Assembly: GCA_947464885.1 (NCBI GenBank)
Contig: CANHYZ010000009.1
Location: 1 to 17,360 of the forward strand
Origin: Flavobacteriales bacterium
GTDB lineage: Bacteria; Bacteroidota; Bacteroidia; Flavobacteriales_D; Sanyastnellaceae
Length of the DNA stretch: 17,360 bases
Direction: 5' to 3'
How positions within the stretch are numbered: position 1 is the stretch's first letter; each line of letters starts with the position of its first letter. The notes under the pieces were generated by a model. It saw nothing but the letters and a program-made list of their open reading frames with translations, was not told the origin of the DNA and searched no databases. A program made the position numbers and the translations under genes. Below, piece after piece: positions 14,290 through 17,360 of this stretch.

Positions 14290-15093
14290 TTGTATTCACC
14301 CGAAAATCTGAACGCTTTGCCACCTATTACGGATCGTAAACTTGTCGAGGTCTGCTATACGCCCGGTCAATACCACCTTTATCAGGAGGATTTCGAAATT
14401 GTTGTTGTTATTGACGTCTTGCGCGCAACGAGTGCGATTACCACCGCTTTACACCGCGGTGTGGACCGCATTATTCCTGTTGCCAGTGTGGAGGAAGCCC
14501 TGGAGTACAAACAAAAGGGCTTTATTGTAGGAGCCGAGCGCGATGGAAGGGTTGTTGAGGGATTTGACTTTGGTAATAGCCCGTATGCCTACATGGACGA
14601 GCAAATGCAGGGCAAAACCGTTGTGCTGACAACAACCAACGGAACCAAGGCCATTCAAATGGCGGCCAAAGACAAAATCGTCGTTATTGGTTGCTTGAAT
14701 AATCTCGATATCATCTGTTCTTGGCTTGCCGAACAGCATAAGCACACCCTCATATTAGCCTCCGGCTGGAAAGACAAGGTGAATTTGGAAGACACTATTT
14801 GTGGAGGTGCGATTGCCGATATCCTCATTGAGTCGCGAAAATTCCAGTGTGTTGAGGACAGCACAGTTGCTGCGAAATTTATGTATAGGTCAGCTCGCGA
14901 GCATCTCTGGAGTTTCTTGAGGGCTTCTTCACATCGCCGACGCTTGATTAAACTCAACATTCAGCGCGATGTAAAATACTGTTTGACTGCCAACACGGTT
15001 CCGTGCATCCCTATCCTGGAAAATGGCGCATTGGTAAAGCTTCAATATGAACCCAAACAATGGCTTACAGCAGAAGCCATCGAACAATCTTAA
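14290..15093 (+). CDS. ComB-family 2-phosphosulfolactate phosphatase, non-ATG start
   Basis: A 267-residue member of the ComB family, named for the Mg-dependent hydrolysis of 2-phosphosulfolactate in coenzyme M synthesis. Family motifs are VVVIDVLRATSAITTAL (38-54), GAERDGRVVEGFDFGNSP (81-98), VVLTTTNGTKA (111-121) and ASGWKDKVNLEDTICGG. The start is uncertain: the frame has a TGA at 14245 and no ATG until residue 102, yet conserved sequence (LVEVCYTP) begins around residue 18. The TTG at 14290 or the TTG at 14317 must therefore serve. No ComA, ComC or other coenzyme M genes are present, and the true substrate in Bacteroidota is unclear. The phospholipase-like gene begins 6 nt after its stop, so they form an operon. 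Confidence 0.88.
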   Translation: MYSPENLNALPPITDRKLVEVCYTPGQYHLYQEDFEIVVVIDVLRATSAITTALHRGVDRIIPVASVEEALEYKQKGFIVGAERDGRVVEGFDFGNSPYAYMDEQMQGKTVVLTTTNGTKAIQMAAKDKIVVIGCLNNLDIICSWLAEQHKHTLILASGWKDKVNLEDTICGGAIADILIESRKFQCVEDSTVAAKFMYRSAREHLWSFLRASSHRRRLIKLNIQRDVKYCLTANTVPCIPILENGALVKLQYEPKQWLTAEAIEQS

Positions 15094-15099
15094 TCCATA

Positions 15100-16107
15100 A
15101 TGGCTCGTTCGATTCGTTTCGCATGTGCACTGTGCATTGTTTTGGTAGGCTCGGCCTACACGCCTCACCAATGTGTGATGAACAATAATGCTTGGGGCTT
15201 TTTCGGACATAAAAAGATCAACGAGTTGGCCATCTATACGTTGCCTGAGGAATTATTCGGATTCTATAAGGATAACATGGACTACCTTATCGATCATTCG
15301 GTAGATCCTGATAAACGACGGTATAGCGTAAAAGGAGAAGCCGAATGCCATTACATCGATATGGATCGCTACATCACCGCTGAGCAGCCCAATCCATTTC
15401 TCAATGTGCCTCGCAGATGGAGTGATGCAGTCGAAAAATTCACAGAAGACACGCTAAGAGCGCATGGTATTGTGCCTTGGAACGTTTACCTGACGCAACA
15501 GAAACTGACAACAGCGTTCCGCAACGAGGACATCAACCGAATTTTGCGGTTATCGGCTGAAATAGGCCACTATATAGGCGATGCTCACGTTCCGCTCCAC
15601 TCGACTAGTAATTACAACGGTCAGAAAACCGGTCAACGCGGCATTCATGGCTTTTGGGAAAGCCGCATTCCCGAGCTGTATTTCGAAGACTATGATTTTT
15701 TTGTTGGAAAAGCTAACTACATCAAAGCGCCGCAGACCTTCATTTGGGAACGGATCGAGGAAAGCTTTGCTGCTGTAGATTCCGTGCTCTCCTACGAGCG
15801 CGAATTGACCGCCAGCTTTGGGGAAGAGAAGAAATATTCCTACGAGACTCGTGGACAAACCAATATGAAGGTCTATTCACAGGAATTTAGCCGTGCCTAC
15901 AGTCAAATGCTCGACGGCCAAATTGAACGTCGCATGAAATCTGCCGTCATTTCCATCGGTAGCTTTTGGTATACCGCGTGGATCGATGCAGGGCAACCCA
16001 ACCTCAAGGCCTTACGCCCAAATAGTTCGACGAATGACGCGGATTCCCTAAGCGTCGATAGCCTCAATACACCATCTCGTCTAAAAATTAGAGAGCACGA
16101 TAACTGA
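15100..16107 (+). CDS. Secreted zinc-dependent phospholipase C / S1-P1 nuclease-like protein
   Basis: A 335-residue exported hydrolase of the trinuclear-zinc fold shared by bacterial phospholipase C and S1/P1 nucleases. The N-terminus is a signal peptide (about residues 1-25) leading to W32 and H37 (AWGFFGH), the expected N-terminal ligand region. Further candidate ligands are H66, H84-x2-D87 (HYIDMD), H157-x3-D161 (GHYIGDAH), H163, H167 and H183-x3-E187 (HGFWE). The whole ligand set seems intact. The C-terminal 35 residues are polar, Ser/Asn-rich and probably disordered. Whether the substrate is phospholipid or nucleic acid cannot be decided. The gene ends with tandem stop codons (TGA TAA) inside a 13-nt palindrome at 16103-16115. 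Confidence 0.85.
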   Translation: MARSIRFACALCIVLVGSAYTPHQCVMNNNAWGFFGHKKINELAIYTLPEELFGFYKDNMDYLIDHSVDPDKRRYSVKGEAECHYIDMDRYITAEQPNPFLNVPRRWSDAVEKFTEDTLRAHGIVPWNVYLTQQKLTTAFRNEDINRILRLSAEIGHYIGDAHVPLHSTSNYNGQKTGQRGIHGFWESRIPELYFEDYDFFVGKANYIKAPQTFIWERIEESFAAVDSVLSYERELTASFGEEKKYSYETRGQTNMKVYSQEFSRAYSQMLDGQIERRMKSAVISIGSFWYTAWIDAGQPNLKALRPNSSTNDADSLSVDSLNTPSRLKIREHDN

Positions 16108-16140
16108 TAATCAGTACTTTTTATTTTAATTGCAACTTTT

Positions 16141-16173
16141 TGTCGAAAACATGTGTATAACCTGTTGAAAACT
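16141..16173 (-). promoter_or_regulatory. Three DnaA-box-like repeats at 11-bp spacing (candidate oriC or DnaA-regulated site)
   Basis: On the plus strand three units begin exactly 11 bp apart: TGTCGAAAACA (16141), TGTGTATAACC (16152) and TGTTGAAAACT (16163). The middle one read on the minus strand is TTATACACA, a perfect TTATNCACA DnaA box; the flanking ones (TTTTCGACA, TTTTCAACA) differ from TTATCCACA at two positions each. Just upstream, 16117-16140 is very AT-rich and could unwind. The site is in a 78-bp gap between two plus-strand genes. No dnaA gene is nearby. Confidence 0.5.
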
Positions 16174-16185
16174 TAAAAACTTGCG

Positions 16186-16728
16186 ATGAAAACTGTAATC
16201 ACCCTTTTAATGCTCCTCTGTTCGATGACACTGGTGCATGCACAAAAAGCTCAATTGTTATTTTACGGCATAGTGGAGGAAGGCATGCTCCCGGAAACTA
16301 AACCGACAGACGGAAAAGGCAACCGTAAAAGCAGCAAGGCCTTGACACAGGTCAATGTGATGGTATATGCCGCCGGAGAATTGGTAAGTTCAACTTCGAC
16401 TAAAGAAAACGGATTTTATGGTGTGCTGTTGAAAACAGGAGCCAACTATGAAGTGGTTTTTGAAAAAGACGGCTACTTCAGTAAAACGTACGTTATGAAC
16501 TGTAAGAGCATCCAACATCCGGCCGACGGCAGTGCCTTGAAATGCCCGATGGATATTGACCTGTATAAAAGCTTGGACAATGCTGAATTGAAGGAGATGT
16601 GTAAAAAGCCTTATGGCATTTGCTCCGTCAATCAACATGAGATGAAGTGGAACAAGGAGGCCATGACGGAGCACCGTAAAAAGTTTTATGAGGTTGCCGT
16701 GCCGCTGTATCAGGCAAATGAACACTAG
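16186..16728 (+). CDS. Small exported protein with carboxypeptidase-regulatory-like domain
   Basis: A 180-residue protein with a clear signal peptide (MKTVITLLMLLCSMTLVHA, cleavage near residue 19). Residues about 24-110 have the pattern of a carboxypeptidase-like regulatory / transthyretin-like beta-sandwich: VNVMVYAAGELVSSTSTKENGFYGVLL, then GANYEVVFEKDGYFSKTYVM. Proteins of this build are common in Bacteroidota, but no function is known to me for this one. The C-terminal 60 residues contain Cys134 and Cys146 and a basic helix. It probably sits in the periplasm or on the surface. It follows the phospholipase-like gene after the DnaA-box-like gap and ends at a strong terminator, so it may be the last gene of that operon or a separate unit. 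Confidence 0.75.
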   Translation: MKTVITLLMLLCSMTLVHAQKAQLLFYGIVEEGMLPETKPTDGKGNRKSSKALTQVNVMVYAAGELVSSTSTKENGFYGVLLKTGANYEVVFEKDGYFSKTYVMNCKSIQHPADGSALKCPMDIDLYKSLDNAELKEMCKKPYGICSVNQHEMKWNKEAMTEHRKKFYEVAVPLYQANEH

Positions 16729-16748
16729 ATAATTCACAATAATTCTTC

Positions 16749-16781
16749 AAAATCGCTCCCCTACCGGAGCGATTTTTTTTT
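16749..16781 (+). terminator. Strong Rho-independent terminator
   Basis: Perfect inverted repeat AAAATCGCTCC / GGAGCGATTTT (16749-16759 and 16766-16776) with a 6-nt loop CCTACC, running into nine consecutive T (16773-16781). It begins 20 bp after the stop of the small exported-protein gene. Its A-rich 5' arm also allows some function on the minus strand, though no minus-strand gene reaches it. Confidence 0.92.
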
Positions 16782-16813
16782 GTAACAATCCAAAAAGCTC
16801 GAGCCCTCTAGCG

Positions 16814-16821
16814 CATCTTTG
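16814..16821 (+). promoter_or_regulatory. -7 box (CATCTTTG) for the WYL regulator
   Basis: CATCTTTG, identical to the octamer at 3131-3138, lies 16 nt before the ATG at 16838 and after the terminator, so it should start a new transcription unit. No -33 TTG at the usual spacing. Confidence 0.45.
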
Positions 16822-16837
16822 AGGCCGATATACTCCT

Positions 16838-17360
16838 ATGCCGGCCAATAAGTACGCACTTCTCCGTTACCGCATCATTGATCGCTGCCTCACCAATAAG
16901 GGGAAGCCATATCCTAGCCGTGAGGATTTGCGTCAAGCATGTGAGGATGCGCTATTTGGCAGCGGTGGAGACGCTATTTCCCTGAGCACAATCGACAAAG
17001 ACATCTGGGCCATGAAGAATGAGGGCGAACTCGGCTATTACGCGCCGATTAAGTTTTCCAAACAAAACGGTGGCTACCATTACGAGGAAGAAGGCTATAG
17101 TATTTCGGAGCTTTCTCTGGGAGATGAGGATCTTGAGGCCATTCGATTTGCAACGGCCACGCTTGAGCAATTCAAGGGCATACCGATATTCAAGCAATAC
17201 GAAAGCGCCATTGAGAAGATTATTAACCGAGTGAACATCTCCCCTAACCCCGATGATGCTTCACTGAGTCGGGTTATCCAATTCGAACGCTCAACGGTCA
17301 GTCTGGGTAACGAACATTTGGCGCCTCTGTTAGACCACATCAAGGCCAGGAAGTCTATAC
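16838..17360 (+). CDS. WYL-domain transcriptional regulator, 3' partial
   Basis: The first 174 residues of a gene cut by the right edge. It begins MPANKYALLRYRIIDRCL, followed by a helix-turn-helix region with KPYPSREDLRQACEDALFG and STIDKDIWAMKNE. Next come YYAPIKFSKQNGGYHYEEEGYSI (a small wing or beta hairpin) and the helical linker LSLGDEDLEAIRFATATLEQF. This start and layout are those of a Bacteroidota family of WYL regulators; the WYL domain itself should lie just past the edge, so its ligand-sensing residues cannot be checked. WYL proteins usually respond to nucleic-acid-type ligands and control DNA-damage or defence genes, but nothing here shows the target. It has its own -7 box and a terminator upstream. 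Confidence 0.85.
   Translation, partial: MPANKYALLRYRIIDRCLTNKGKPYPSREDLRQACEDALFGSGGDAISLSTIDKDIWAMKNEGELGYYAPIKFSKQNGGYHYEEEGYSISELSLGDEDLEAIRFATATLEQFKGIPIFKQYESAIEKIINRVNISPNPDDASLSRVIQFERSTVSLGNEHLAPLLDHIKARKSI

Noticed and set aside
16838..17360. WYL regulator as marker of an adjacent defence island
   Set aside because: The family is also a common chromosomal regulator in Bacteroidota, the gene is cut by the edge, and no defence gene is visible.

Overview
The window looks like chromosomal DNA of a member of the Bacteroidota, probably a gliding or Flavobacteriales-like lineage. Four things point there: a GldH-type gliding lipoprotein, a secreted protein with a type IX secretion (type B, 'gliding motility-associated') C-terminal domain, an outer-membrane beta-barrel protein with an N-terminal carboxypeptidase-like regulatory domain, and a recurring TAnnTTTG/TAnnTTCG -7 promoter box without Shine-Dalgarno sites. 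I saw no phage, transposase, CRISPR, tRNA or rRNA. Coding density is high.

Layout, left to right. (1) 3-4093, plus strand: an outer-membrane receptor-like barrel protein cut by the left edge, a GldH-like lipoprotein, and the tRNA t6A enzyme Sua5/TsaC. (2) 4090-8283, minus strand: a PHYHD1-like Fe(II)/2-oxoglutarate dioxygenase, a BtuF/FhuD-like substrate-binding lipoprotein joined to it by an ATGA overlap, and a large secreted L-type lectin / Ig-like repeat / T9SS-sorted adhesin. The adhesin has its own -7 box. (3) 8411-12651, plus strand: a surface-polysaccharide precursor block with a UDP-glucuronate-decarboxylase-like SDR, a TviB/WbpO-type UDP-HexNAc 6-dehydrogenase, dTDP-glucose 4,6-dehydratase (RfbB) and a CpsB/YwqE-type PHP phosphatase. 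(4) 12670-14026, minus strand: a thioredoxin-reductase-type ferredoxin-NADP reductase followed by an adrenodoxin-type [2Fe-2S] ferredoxin, an apparent electron-transfer pair. (5) 14290-16728, plus strand: a ComB-like phosphatase starting at a non-ATG codon, a secreted zinc-dependent phospholipase C/S1-P1-like enzyme, and a small secreted protein with a carboxypeptidase-regulatory-like fold, ended by a strong intrinsic terminator. (6) 16838 to the right edge: the N-terminal part of a WYL-type transcriptional regulator.

Signals not explained by genes. Three DnaA-box-like repeats at exact 11-bp spacing lie beside AT-rich DNA at 16141-16173, one matching TTATACACA perfectly; this is a possible replication origin or DnaA-controlled promoter. 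A heptamer tandem repeat (TGGCGAR) is shared by two unrelated intergenic gaps, and in the first gap it sits beside an octamer tandem repeat. A family of -7 boxes occurs, two of them so close to the start codon that the mRNAs should be nearly leaderless. A possible pathway reading is that the SDR decarboxylase and the HexNAc dehydrogenase together make UDP-N-acetylxylosamine. I did not find a clear-cut novel defence or mobile system.
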